Shown here piece after piece: positions 1-8,157 of a DNA stretch of 64,000 nucleotides (position 1 is the stretch's first letter; every line of letters starts with the position of its first letter). The DNA lies in contig CP000781.1 in the NCBI GenBank assembly GCA_000017645.1, positions 2,012,001 through 2,076,000 on the forward strand, given 5' to 3'. Position numbers and translations under genes: made by a program. The notes beneath the pieces are model-generated. The model did no database searches. It was not told where the DNA came from and worked only from the letters and a program-made list of their open reading frames with translations. Origin of the DNA: Xanthobacter autotrophicus Py2. Its GTDB lineage: Bacteria; Pseudomonadota; Alphaproteobacteria; Rhizobiales; Xanthobacteraceae.

Positions 1-71
1 GCCTGCCACAGCGCCAGCAGAGCCGTGAGCGAGCCGACACGCACCAGGGCACCGGACCAGGGGAACCTCAT
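1..71 (-). CDS. ABC transporter inner-membrane permease, N-terminal fragment
   Basis: The reverse strand opens with an ATG at 69-71 and reads MRFPWSGALVRVGSLTALLALWQ before the window edge. This resembles the N-terminal cytoplasmic segment and first membrane helix of a binding-protein-dependent permease of the SsuC/TauC type. It starts 38 bp after the substrate-binding protein gene on the same strand, so the two are probably one operon. Only about 23 codons are visible, so the family call rests mainly on context. Confidence 0.55.
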   Translation of the reverse strand, partial: MRFPWSGALVRVGSLTALLALWQ

Positions 72-109
72 GAACCGCGTCTCATCAAGCACATCTCATC
101 GAACGCATC

Positions 110-1135
110 TCATGGCGCCACCCGCTCCGCCGCGAAGAAGAGGCCGGGCGGCAAGGCGGCCGCCGGCCCCACCAGGCGCTCGCCGCCCAGCTTTGCCAGC
201 ACCGCATAAAGCTGCGCCGCCGCCGCTTCGTCCTCTGCCGGCGACAGGCGCGGCACGCCGGCGATGAAGCCGGCCTTGAGGGCAGCGAAGGTAGCTTCGT
301 CCGGCGCCTGCATCTCCCGTCGCGCGGCGGCCCAGGCGGTCTCCGTCCGAGCCGGATCGGCGCCGGCGAGCGCCGCCTTGGTGGCGCGGGAGGCGCGGGC
401 AAAGGCGGCCACGGTCTGGGGGTTGGCGCGGGCGAAGGCGCCGTCGAACACATAGCCCACCAGGGTCGGCTCATGCGGCACGCCGAAGCCGCGCACCAGT
501 TCCTCCACGCTGATGAGCGGGCGGAAGCCCTTGGGCGCGAGCCGTGCGCAGAAGGTCCAGTAGAGTAGCGCGGCGTCGAGATTGCCCTGCTCCAGTTCCG
601 CCGCCAGCAAGGGCGGGGCGGCGAACACCGGCTGCGCGGCGGTCTGGAGATCGAGGCCGGCCTGCGCCTGCGCATGGGCCTTCAGCATCAGCCAGCTCTT
701 GTCGAGAGCGCCACCCGACACCCCCAGCCGCTTGCCGGCGAGATCCGCCACGGTCCTGAGGGGCGAATCAGAGCGCACCATCACCGCGCCCTCGGCGGAG
801 GAGAAGGGCAGGTAGACGAGGTCACGCCCCCCCGCCTTCACCCGGGCGGCCCACAGAAGGTCGGAGAGGAAGGCATCCACCGCGCCGGCCTGGAAGGCAA
901 TGCGGCCGGCATCATTGGAGGCGAAGCGCTGCGGGGCGAGGGCGACGCCGTAGGCCGCATCGAGCCCCAGCGCCGTCATGGCGGCGATCTCCCACGCCCC
1001 GGTGCCGAATTGCAGCAGGCCGAGGCGCAGCACGGGAGCCGCGCCGGTGGCTGCCCGCACGGGCAGCATCGGGAGCACGGCGGCACCCGACAGCACGCCC
1101 GCGGTGAGCGCGAGCATGCGGCGGCGGGTCAGCAT
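110..1135 (-). CDS. Tat-exported ABC transporter substrate-binding protein (SsuA/NMT1-like)
   Basis: This 341-residue protein begins with a twin-arginine-like signal (TRRRMLALTAG, hydrophobic stretch, then VRA) and continues as a periplasmic binding protein of the SsuA/TauA/NMT1 fold. Typical family segments are visible: a first strand VLRLGLLQFGTGAWE, an AVDAFLSDLLW segment and DLAGKRLGVSGGALDKSW near the middle. Binding proteins of this fold carry sulfonates, pyrimidine precursors, nitrate or metal complexes to a cognate permease, and nothing here fixes the ligand. The gene lies just upstream of the permease fragment and is divergent from a TonB-dependent receptor, which suggests joint uptake of one compound across both membranes. 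Family call is confident; substrate is unknown. Confidence 0.8.
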   Translation of the reverse strand: MLTRRRMLALTAGVLSGAAVLPMLPVRAATGAAPVLRLGLLQFGTGAWEIAAMTALGLDAAYGVALAPQRFASNDAGRIAFQAGAVDAFLSDLLWAARVKAGGRDLVYLPFSSAEGAVMVRSDSPLRTVADLAGKRLGVSGGALDKSWLMLKAHAQAQAGLDLQTAAQPVFAAPPLLAAELEQGNLDAALLYWTFCARLAPKGFRPLISVEELVRGFGVPHEPTLVGYVFDGAFARANPQTVAAFARASRATKAALAGADPARTETAWAAARREMQAPDEATFAALKAGFIAGVPRLSPAEDEAAAAQLYAVLAKLGGERLVGPAAALPPGLFFAAERVAP

Positions 1136-1479
1136 CCCCTATCCTCCCTTGTCTCCTGCGGGGTGGTCGAAACCGCAGGCTTGATTGGGACGCAGTCTGG
1201 AGAAGTTCCAGTTTGCTGTCCACGACAACCCGATGCGCCGCCAATTCTGAGAGAAAAATGAGAGATCAGCTGCCGTCTTCGCACCTGCACTTGGCCCATG
1301 ACAGCGCATGTTGCCCAGAATTGCACGTCGATCGTTCTCAAATATCTCTAAAGATTTGAGGAGATTGACGGAACATCTGAAATCATTATCCTGCCACAAT
1401 CAAGAGACGGCGGTGATACTGCTGCACACTCACCGGAGCGCAGGTTCTGCGTCTGGATAGAAAAGCAGGGGACGGGGCG
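1136..1479. promoter_or_regulatory. Divergent promoter region between binding-protein gene and TonB receptor
   Basis: This 344-bp spacer separates two divergent genes and must hold both promoters. It is AT-richer than its surroundings around 1330-1400. The clearest signal is the inverted repeat at 1337-1360. No ORF here looks real, and I could not place convincing -35/-10 pairs. Confidence 0.5.
1337..1360. promoter_or_regulatory. Candidate operator: CTCAAAT-N10-ATTTGAG palindrome
   Basis: Two perfect 7-bp arms, CTCAAAT at 1337-1343 and ATTTGAG at 1354-1360, are separated by 10 bp, which itself holds a T/A pair in register. The dyad lies in the middle of the divergent spacer, about 120 bp from the receptor start. 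That position suits a repressor controlling both directions. The regulator is unknown. Confidence 0.4.
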
Positions 1480-3954
1480 ATGAGGGCGGAAACTTCCTGG
1501 CGGGCCATTGCCGTCGCACTCGGCCTTTCGGGCGCCACCCTGCCGGCAATGCCGTTCGTAGCAGGCCCGGCGCTGGCCCAGTCGGCGCAAAGCCAAGCGG
1601 CCCCGGAGGCCGGCGGCGCGATCGAGCTGCCCACGGTTGAGGTGGTCGCCACCACGCCGCTCTCCGGCACCGGCATCGACGTGGACCGGGTGCCCGGCGC
1701 GGTCACCACCATCTCGGCGGAGGAGTTCAACCGGCTGCAGTCCTTCTCCACCATCGACGCTTTGGTCCAGTACACGCCCAGCGCCACCTCCACCGACGTG
1801 CAGGGCAACGCCTTCTTCCAGGACTTCCGCTTCCGCGGCTTTGCCGCCTCGCCGCTGCAGGGCACGCCGCAGGGCATCGCGGTCTACCAGAACGGCATCC
1901 GCGTCAACGAGGCGTTCGGCGACACGGTGAACTGGGACCTCATTCCCGAGGTCGCCATCGACCGCGCCGAGGTGTTCTCCAACAATCCGGCGTTCGGCCT
2001 CAACGCGCTCGGCGGCGCCGTCTCCATCCAGATGAAGAACGGTTTCACCTATCACGGCTTCGAGGGCTCGGTGCAGGGTGGCTCGTTCGGCCAGATCGGC
2101 GGTTCGATCCAGTATGGCGGCGAGAAGGACGGCGTCGGCCTCTACATCGCCGCCGACGCGGTGCGCGACGACGGCTGGCGCAGCCATTCCCCCTCCGAGC
2201 TGGCGCGCTTCTACGGCGACCTCGGCTGGAAAGGCGACAAGGGCGAGCTGCACCTCGTGGCGAGCGCCGCCAGCAATTCGCTCGGCGTGGTGGGTCCCAC
2301 CCCGGTGGAGATGCTCGCGGCCGACTACAACTCGGTCTACACGTGGCCGCAGACCACCCAGAACGACATGGGCATGCTGGCCCTCAACGGCCGCTACGAC
2401 CTCTCCGACACCTGGCAGTTGCAGAGCAATCTTTACGTCCGCCGCTTCAAGCAGTCCCACGTGGACGGCAATGACGCCGATCTCGAGAATTGCAGCAACA
2501 AGTGGAACCCCGGCGTCGGCAACACCAAGATGTGCCTGGAGGAGGACCAGTTCACCGGTCCCACGGGCGGCGGCAACCCCCTCTCCAATCCGCAATACGC
2601 CGCCTTCCGCAGCCAGATGGTGCTCTACGACCAGAACGGCAACACCATCCCGTTCAACGAGCTGGCCTCCAACCAGCTCTATGGTGTCATCAACCGCACC
2701 TGGACCGACACCACCACCTATGGCGGCTCGGTGCAGGCGGTGAGCACCGACAAGCTGATCGGCCACGACAATTATTTCGTGGTGGGCGGCAGCGTCGACT
2801 ACAGCACGGTCAACTTCAAATCGACCACCGAGCTGGGCATCACCGACATCAACACCCTGGGCGTGGCCGGCACCGGCATCTACCTGCAGAACAGGCCGAA
2901 TTATTCGCTGCCGGAAGAATACCAGGTGTTCTACCTGCCGGTGAACCTGGACGCCACCACCACCTATTACGGCCTCTACGCCACCAACGCCTTCGACATG
3001 ACCGACCGCGCCACCCTGACCATGGGCGCGCGGCTCAACATCGCGAAGATCAGCATGCAGGACGCCAGCGGCATCAGCCCCCAGCTGAATGGCGACTACA
3101 CCTTCGCACGCATCAACCCCATCATCGGCCTCACCTACAAGATCACCTCCGATGTCACCGCCTATGGCGGCTATTCGGAATCCAACCGCGCGCCGACCCC
3201 GCTGGAGCTGAACTGCGCCGACCCCAACCGGCCGTGCCTCTTGGAAAATTCCCTGGTAGCCGATCCGCCGCTGGAGCAGGTGGTGTCGCACACCTACGAG
3301 GCCGGCCTGCGCGGCGCCAGCACGCTGTTCGGCGGCAACATGAGCTGGAAGCTCGGACTCTACCGGGTGGACAGCGACAACGACATCATCGCCCTCGCCA
3401 GCGAGCAGACCGGCTACGGCTATTACACCAACGTACCCGCCACCCGCCGGCAGGGCTTCGAGGCCGGGCTGCAGTACGTCAACGGGCCGTGGAAGCTCTA
3501 CGCCAACTACGCCTATATCGACGCCACCTTCCAGTTCTCGGGCACGCTGGCCTCGCCCAACAATCCGCTGGCCACCGACGGCGAGATCTTCGTGACCCCG
3601 GGCGACCATATCCCCGCCATCCCGGCCCAGACCCTGAAGTTCGGCCTCGACTACATGGTGACCGACAAGTGGAAGGTCGGCGGCGACGTCATCGCCGTGT
3701 CGAGCCAGTATTATGCGGGCGACGAATCCAACATCAACCCGATGCTGCCGGGCTATTGGGTGGCCAATGTGCGCACCAGCTACCAGATCACGCCCAACAT
3801 CCAGGTGTTCGGCCTGATCAACAATCTCTTCAACCAGAAATATGCCTCCTACGGCACCTTCTTCGACACCGGTTATCTCGGCCTCAGCAACGCCCAGATG
3901 CAGACCCCCGGCCAGCCTTTGTCCGCCTACGCCGGGATGAAGGCGACCTTTTGA
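1480..3954 (+). CDS. TonB-dependent outer-membrane receptor
   Basis: This 824-residue protein has a Sec-type signal ending near residue 33 (GPALA), a TonB-box-like segment (ELPTVEVVAT) around residue 50, and a plug domain with VPGAVTTISAEEF and NNPAFGLNALGGAVSI. A long beta-barrel follows and ends in the aromatic terminal residue expected of outer-membrane barrels (KATF). It would import a scarce ligand into the periplasm using TonB energy. The divergent ABC binding protein and permease suggest the inner-membrane half of the same route. In methylotrophs such sets can serve metal, including lanthanide, uptake, but no residue here proves that. The start at 1480 follows a purine-rich AGCAGGGGACGGGG tract. 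Confidence 0.88.
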   Translation: MRAETSWRAIAVALGLSGATLPAMPFVAGPALAQSAQSQAAPEAGGAIELPTVEVVATTPLSGTGIDVDRVPGAVTTISAEEFNRLQSFSTIDALVQYTPSATSTDVQGNAFFQDFRFRGFAASPLQGTPQGIAVYQNGIRVNEAFGDTVNWDLIPEVAIDRAEVFSNNPAFGLNALGGAVSIQMKNGFTYHGFEGSVQGGSFGQIGGSIQYGGEKDGVGLYIAADAVRDDGWRSHSPSELARFYGDLGWKGDKGELHLVASAASNSLGVVGPTPVEMLAADYNSVYTWPQTTQNDMGMLALNGRYDLSDTWQLQSNLYVRRFKQSHVDGNDADLENCSNKWNPGVGNTKMCLEEDQFTGPTGGGNPLSNPQYAAFRSQMVLYDQNGNTIPFNELASNQLYGVINRTWTDTTTYGGSVQAVSTDKLIGHDNYFVVGGSVDYSTVNFKSTTELGITDINTLGVAGTGIYLQNRPNYSLPEEYQVFYLPVNLDATTTYYGLYATNAFDMTDRATLTMGARLNIAKISMQDASGISPQLNGDYTFARINPIIGLTYKITSDVTAYGGYSESNRAPTPLELNCADPNRPCLLENSLVADPPLEQVVSHTYEAGLRGASTLFGGNMSWKLGLYRVDSDNDIIALASEQTGYGYYTNVPATRRQGFEAGLQYVNGPWKLYANYAYIDATFQFSGTLASPNNPLATDGEIFVTPGDHIPAIPAQTLKFGLDYMVTDKWKVGGDVIAVSSQYYAGDESNINPMLPGYWVANVRTSYQITPNIQVFGLINNLFNQKYASYGTFFDTGYLGLSNAQMQTPGQPLSAYAGMKATF

Positions 3955-4284
3955 GGGTGAAGTTGAAGAGGCGGGGGGATGAGCGTCTGCGGCCCTCGCA
4001 GGCGCTTTACCATGATCATTCCCGGACGCCCCGTCCCGCCCGTGCACCGCAGCATCCTGCGGTGTTTTCCTACTGTTATTGACCGTCCGTTTTTTCGCAG
4101 TGCAAGGAAAAGGTATCCTGCGGCAAAGACACGCCAAGGATAGCTTCAAACGCTCTTGCGCGGCGCGCGGCGTTGGTTCAAGAGTCATACCCATTCGACT
4201 GCGTGCGGGGAAACAACCGCCGAGTTCCGGAGCGATCCGGGGCGAAGCCACCCGCTAATGTTTCCCTCGACACGGAGCTGCGCC
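3955..4284. promoter_or_regulatory. Spacer: receptor terminator and mtdB promoter region
   Basis: This 330-bp gap holds a terminator hairpin near 3982-4008 and then a nested repeat pattern. ATCCTGCGG occurs at 4054-4062 and again at 4115-4123. These copies flank an inverted pair, TTTTCCT (4065-4071) and AGGAAAA (4105-4111). The arrangement lies 160-230 bp upstream of mtdB and could be a regulator site. A possible -35 TTGACC is near 4079. No gene is apparent. Confidence 0.4.
3982..4008 (+). terminator. Rho-independent terminator of the TonB receptor gene
   Basis: A 10-bp stem (AGCGTCTGCG at 3982-3991 with CGCAGGCGCT at 3997-4006, one G-U wobble) encloses the loop GCCCT. A short T run follows. 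It begins 28 bp after the receptor stop codon. Confidence 0.6.
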
Positions 4285-5178
4285 ATGGCGGAATCCGCCC
4301 CCATTCTCCACATCATCACGCCCCTGAACCACGTCAGCCCGTTCGACGTGAACATGGCGGTGGATGCCGGCTACACCACCATCGCCCCCTATTCCCGCGT
4401 CGCGCTGAGCGAGGTGCGGGACCTGACGCAGGACATGATGTTCTCCCGCGCGCCCCAGTCGGCGCCGCGCACCGGCCTGTTCATCGGCGGCAAGGATGCC
4501 GCCCTTGCCCTCGACATGGCGGCGGAGGCAAAGGCCTCCATCTTCCCGCCCTTCGAGATTTCCATCTTTCCCGATCCCGCCGGCTCCTTCACCACCGCCG
4601 CCGCCATGATCGCCAAGGTGGAGCAGGCGCTGCTGAAGACCCGGCCCAAGGGCCTGGAGGGCGTCGCCGTGCAGGTCTATGGCGCCACCGGCGTGGTGGG
4701 CTCCATCGCCGCCGTCATCGCCGCGCAGGCGGGGGCGCTCGTCACCCTCGTCAGCCATCGCGAGGTCGCCGCGGTGGACGAGAAGGCGAAGGACCTCAAG
4801 GCCCGCTTCGGCGTGGAGCTGGCCACCACCGCCGCCGTCACCGACGCGGAAAAGGCGAAGCTGGTTCCCGAGGCGGAAGTGGTGCTCGCCGCCGGCAAGG
4901 CCGGCGTGGAAATCCTCACCGCCGCGCACCTTCAGGCCGCCACCCGGCTGCTGGTGGCAGCGGACGTGAACGCCGTGCCGCCCGCCGGCATCGCCGGCAT
5001 CGGCGCCCATGACGCGGCGGCCGTGCTGCCCCACGGCATCGGCATCGGCGCGCTTGCCATCGGCAATCTCAAATACGCCGTGCAGCACACCCTGCTGAAG
5101 CAGATGTGCGTCACCGACACGCCGCTGTTCTTCGATCTTCCCGCCATCTTCAAGCTCGCCCGCGAGCTGGACGCGTAG
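4285..5178 (+). CDS. mtdB: NAD(P)-dependent methylene-tetrahydromethanopterin dehydrogenase
   Basis: This 297-residue enzyme oxidises methylene-H4MPT to methenyl-H4MPT in the cytoplasmic formaldehyde-oxidation pathway. The N-terminus ([19 protein letters not shown]) and the internal [23 protein letters not shown] and [13 protein letters not shown] segments match MtdB rather than MtdA, which lacks the SPFDVNMA opening. The GATGVVGS stretch near residue 130 is the nucleotide-binding loop. I chose the ATG at 4285 because GGAG lies 8 nt upstream and the protein then starts at the conserved region; in-frame ATGs at 4259 and 4156 lack support. It heads the operon with mch and the cofactor genes. 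Confidence 0.95.
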   Translation: MAESAPILHIITPLNHVSPFDVNMAVDAGYTTIAPYSRVALSEVRDLTQDMMFSRAPQSAPRTGLFIGGKDAALALDMAAEAKASIFPPFEISIFPDPAGSFTTAAAMIAKVEQALLKTRPKGLEGVAVQVYGATGVVGSIAAVIAAQAGALVTLVSHREVAAVDEKAKDLKARFGVELATTAAVTDAEKAKLVPEAEVVLAAGKAGVEILTAAHLQAATRLLVAADVNAVPPAGIAGIGAHDAAAVLPHGIGIGALAIGNLKYAVQHTLLKQMCVTDTPLFFDLPAIFKLARELDA

Positions 5179-5273
5179 GAAGCCGCCATGCAGATCAGCA
5201 CGTCCTCCCCCGCCCGGCCCCGCGCCCGCCGCGCGGGGCTCGCCCGCGTTCGCCCGCTCCGGGAGACCCGGCC

Positions 5274-6263
5274 ATGACCTCGCCTGCCCTTGTCACCCCA
5301 GTGGATGCCGCCCCCGCCATCAGCCTCGCCACCTGTGTGGCGCCGCTGGTGGACGCCCTCATCCGCGACGCCGACGCGCTGCGCCTCAAGGTGTCGCGCG
5401 GCCCCCGCGATGCCCTCATCGTGGATGCCGGCATCACCGCCGCCGGTGGACTGGAAGCCGGCCGCCGCATCGCCGAGATCTGCCTCGGGGGGCTCGGCCG
5501 GGTGGCGCTGGTGCCCGCCGGCCGGTTCTCGCCCTGGGACACGCTGGCGAGCGTCTCCACTTCCGATCCGGTGCTGGCCTGCCTCGGCAGCCAGTATGCC
5601 GGCTGGAGCCTCGCCGCCGGCGACTTCTTCGCCCTCGGCTCCGGCCCCGGCCGGGCCATCGCGGCGGTGGAGACCCTGTATGGGGAGCTCGGCTACCGCG
5701 ACCGCGGCGACAAGGTCACCCTGGTGCTGGAAACCGGCGTGGTGCCCCCGGCCGAGGTGGTGGACGAGATCGCCGCACGCTGCGCCGTGGCGCCGTCCGA
5801 CATCACCTTGATCCTCACCCCCACCAGTTCGCTCGCCGGCACGGTGCAGATCGTGGCGCGGGTGCTGGAGGTGGCGCTGCACAAGGCCCACGCCCTGCAT
5901 TTCCCGCTGGAGCACATCGCCGACGGCGTGGGCTCGGCGCCCATCTGCCCGCCCTCCCCCGATTTCCTCACCGCCATGGGCCGCACCAACGACGCGGTGC
6001 TCTATGGCGGCGACGTGCACCTCTTCGTCCACGGCCCGGCGGAGGCGGCGAAAGACCTCGCCACGCGGCTGCCCTCCCTCGCCTCCCGCGACTATGGCCG
6101 GCCGTTCGGGGAGATTTTCGCGGGCTATGACTGCGACTTCTACAAAGTGGACCCGCTGCTGTTCTCCCCGGCGCGGGTGACGGTGACCGCCATCGACCAT
6201 GGCGAGAGCTTCACCGCCGGCGGCTTCGATCCCATCCTCATCGCCCGGTCGTTCGGGGGCTGA
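5274..6263 (+). CDS. mch: Methenyl-tetrahydromethanopterin cyclohydrolase
   Basis: This 329-residue protein hydrolyses methenyl-H4MPT to 5-formyl-H4MPT, the step between MtdB and the Fhc complex. Family hallmarks include [33 protein letters not shown], a central [26 protein letters not shown] stretch and the C-terminal [12 protein letters not shown] and [14 protein letters not shown]. The ATG at 5274 has GGGAG 8 nt upstream and gives the usual family length. The gene sits 95 bp after mtdB and is almost contiguous with the next ATP-grasp gene, consistent with co-transcription. Confidence 0.95.
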   Translation: MTSPALVTPVDAAPAISLATCVAPLVDALIRDADALRLKVSRGPRDALIVDAGITAAGGLEAGRRIAEICLGGLGRVALVPAGRFSPWDTLASVSTSDPVLACLGSQYAGWSLAAGDFFALGSGPGRAIAAVETLYGELGYRDRGDKVTLVLETGVVPPAEVVDEIAARCAVAPSDITLILTPTSSLAGTVQIVARVLEVALHKAHALHFPLEHIADGVGSAPICPPSPDFLTAMGRTNDAVLYGGDVHLFVHGPAEAAKDLATRLPSLASRDYGRPFGEIFAGYDCDFYKVDPLLFSPARVTVTAIDHGESFTAGGFDPILIARSFGG

Positions 6264-6264
6264 G

Positions 6265-7161
6265 GTGGCGGGCCTCGTCCTCTTCGCCGAGCGGGTGGAC
6301 TGGCACAGCCGCTCGCTCCTCGCCGCCATCAAGGCCCGCGGGCACACCGCGCGTGTCATCTCGCTGAAAGCCTGCGGCTTCGCCGTGGGGGAGACCGCCC
6401 ACGGCCTGCTGCTGCCGGGCTTTGCAGACGACCTGCCGGACGCCTGCTTCGTGCGCTCGGTGCCCGCCGGTACGCTGGAGCAGGTCACCGCCCGGCTTGG
6501 CGTGCTCCATGCCCTGCGCGAGATGGGGGTGCGGGTGATGAACGACGCCCGCGCCATCGAGCGCTGCGTGGACAAGAGCGCCACCACCTTCCTTTTGGCC
6601 CGCGCCGGCCTCCCCACTCCCCGCACTTTGGTGCTGGAAGACCGCGCGGCGGCGCAGATGATCATCGACGCCGCGCCCGGCGACAGCGTGCTCAAGCCCA
6701 TGTTCGGCGCCCAGGGCCGCGGCCTCATGCGCCTTGCACCCAAGGCCCGCCTGCCGGAGGCCGAGGAGGTGGGCGGGGTCTATTACCTGCAGGATTTCGT
6801 TTCCGCGCCATCCGGCACCGGACCCTCCGGGACCCATGAGGATTTCCGCGTGTTCGTGGTCGGCGGACAGGCCGAGGCCGCCATGGCGCGGCGGGGCACC
6901 TCCTGGATCACCAACATCCACCAGGGCGCCACCGGCGTGGAAGTCGCCGCCGAGGGCCAGCTCGCGGACCTTGCCGTGCGCGCGGCGGCGGCGGTGGGGG
7001 CGTCCTATGCGGGGGTGGACCTCATCGCCGATTCGGAAGGGCGCCTCACGGTGCTGGAGGTGAATTCCATGCCGGCCTGGCGCGGCCTTCATGACGCCAC
7101 CGGCCGCAACATGGCCGAGCCGCTGGCCGCCCACCTCGTCGCCGAGCCCGTGGCGGCGTAG
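6265..7161 (+). CDS. RimK-type ATP-grasp ligase of the H4MPT gene cluster (Orf5-like)
   Basis: This 298-residue protein begins with GTG one base after the mch stop codon, with a GGGGG tract as likely ribosome site. An N-terminal domain of about 90 residues is followed by an ATP-grasp fold. Visible motifs are SVLKPMFGAQGRGLMRL (ATP-binding lysine and glycine loop), EDFRVFVVGGQ, and GVDLIADSEGRLTVLEVNSMP with the metal-binding Glu and Asn. In methylotrophs this gene accompanies mch and is needed for C1 cofactor synthesis. RimK relatives such as archaeal MptN add glutamate to the pterin cofactor, so a peptide-bond ligase acting on H4MPT is likely. The exact substrate is inferred. Confidence 0.8.
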   Translation: MAGLVLFAERVDWHSRSLLAAIKARGHTARVISLKACGFAVGETAHGLLLPGFADDLPDACFVRSVPAGTLEQVTARLGVLHALREMGVRVMNDARAIERCVDKSATTFLLARAGLPTPRTLVLEDRAAAQMIIDAAPGDSVLKPMFGAQGRGLMRLAPKARLPEAEEVGGVYYLQDFVSAPSGTGPSGTHEDFRVFVVGGQAEAAMARRGTSWITNIHQGATGVEVAAEGQLADLAVRAAAAVGASYAGVDLIADSEGRLTVLEVNSMPAWRGLHDATGRNMAEPLAAHLVAEPVAA

Positions 7162-7200
7162 GCTCCGGGCGGACTTTCGGCATTCAAGGAAAACCTGCGC

Positions 7201-8157
7201 ATGCGCGTCTTCGTCTGCGAGTTCGTCACCGGCGGCGGCCTGCGCGACGCGGCACTGCCGGACAGCCTCGCGCGGGAAGCCGCCCTCATCCGCGATGCCA
7301 TGCGCCACGACCTCACCGCCCTGCCACAGGTGAGCGAGATCCTCCTCGCAACCGACGACCGCCTGCTGCTGCCCGGCGCCGTTCCGGTGACGGCGGGCGC
7401 CGATGCCTGGGCCATCTGGCGCACCCTCGCCCGGCGCGCCGACGTGGTGTGGCCGGTGGCGCCGGAGACCGACGACGTGCTCGCCCGGCTTGTGGAGATG
7501 CTGCGCGAGAACTGCCCCCGCGTCCTCGCCTGCGATCCGGAGGCCATCGCCATCGCCACCAGCAAGCTGGAGACCGCACGCCGCCTCGCCGCCGCCAGCG
7601 TGCCGCACATTCCCACCTTTCCGCTGGCGCAGGCGCCCGACCTCAAAGGCCCGCGCATCACCAAGCCGGACGATGGCGCCGGCTGCGAGGACACCCTGTT
7701 CTGGGCGGAAGGCGTGACGCCGACGCCGGGCCGTCGCGATGGATTGGTGATCCAGCCGTTCGTGGCGGGGGAGGCGGCGAGCCTCACCGTGCTCAACGGC
7801 GCCGAAGGGGTGCGGCTCCTCGCCGTGAACCGCCAGCACATTGCCATTGAGGACGGCCGCGTCGTCCTCGCCGGGCTTTCCGTGGGCGCGCTGGATGACG
7901 CAGGCGGGCGCCTTGAAACGCTGGCGCGGGACGTAGTGCGCGCCATCCCCGGCCTTGAAGGCATCTTCGGCATCGACATCCTGTTGACCGAGACCGGCCC
8001 GGTGGTCGTGGAGGTCAACCCGCGCCTCACCACCGCCTATGCCGGCCTCGGCGCGGCCCTCGGCCTCAATCCGGCGACGCTGCTGGCGCCCTTCGCGGGC
8101 GTCGGCACAGCGCCCCGCCCAGGCATCCGCACTCCGGTTGACCTGGCGCTGGCATGA
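7201..8157 (+). CDS. ATP-grasp ligase, MfnD/Orf17-like (methylofuran or H4MPT cofactor synthesis)
   Basis: This 318-residue protein belongs to the ATP-grasp superfamily. It opens with MRVFVCEFVTGGGL, carries the ATP-binding ITKPDDGAGCEDT segment near the middle, and has the metal-binding GIDILLTETGPVVVEVNPRLTTAYAGL toward the C-terminus. These features fit COG1821-type enzymes. The archaeal member MfnD joins glutamate to tyramine during methanofuran synthesis, and methylotrophs carry the homologue Orf17 beside mch and orf5. A role in building methylofuran, the coenzyme of the Fhc complex encoded nearby, is therefore likely. AGGAAAA lies 10 nt before the ATG. The end overlaps the next gene by 4 nt. 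Confidence 0.75.
   Translation: MRVFVCEFVTGGGLRDAALPDSLAREAALIRDAMRHDLTALPQVSEILLATDDRLLLPGAVPVTAGADAWAIWRTLARRADVVWPVAPETDDVLARLVEMLRENCPRVLACDPEAIAIATSKLETARRLAAASVPHIPTFPLAQAPDLKGPRITKPDDGAGCEDTLFWAEGVTPTPGRRDGLVIQPFVAGEAASLTVLNGAEGVRLLAVNRQHIAIEDGRVVLAGLSVGALDDAGGRLETLARDVVRAIPGLEGIFGIDILLTETGPVVVEVNPRLTTAYAGLGAALGLNPATLLAPFAGVGTAPRPGIRTPVDLALA

Noticed and set aside
2490..4082. 530-codon frame on the same strand as the TonB receptor, in another frame
   Set aside because: Out-of-frame reading of the receptor, rich in Arg/His/Pro, with no ribosome site.
1348..4251. 967-codon open frame antisense to the TonB receptor
   Set aside because: It mirrors the receptor's codon-third-position GC bias, shows low-complexity Gly/Val/Ala/His content and has no recognisable motif.
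5179..5273. ATG at 5188 after mtdB as start of a small protein
   Set aside because: It gives a short Arg/Ala/Pro-rich frame with no conserved features; mch starts at 5274 with a better ribosome site.
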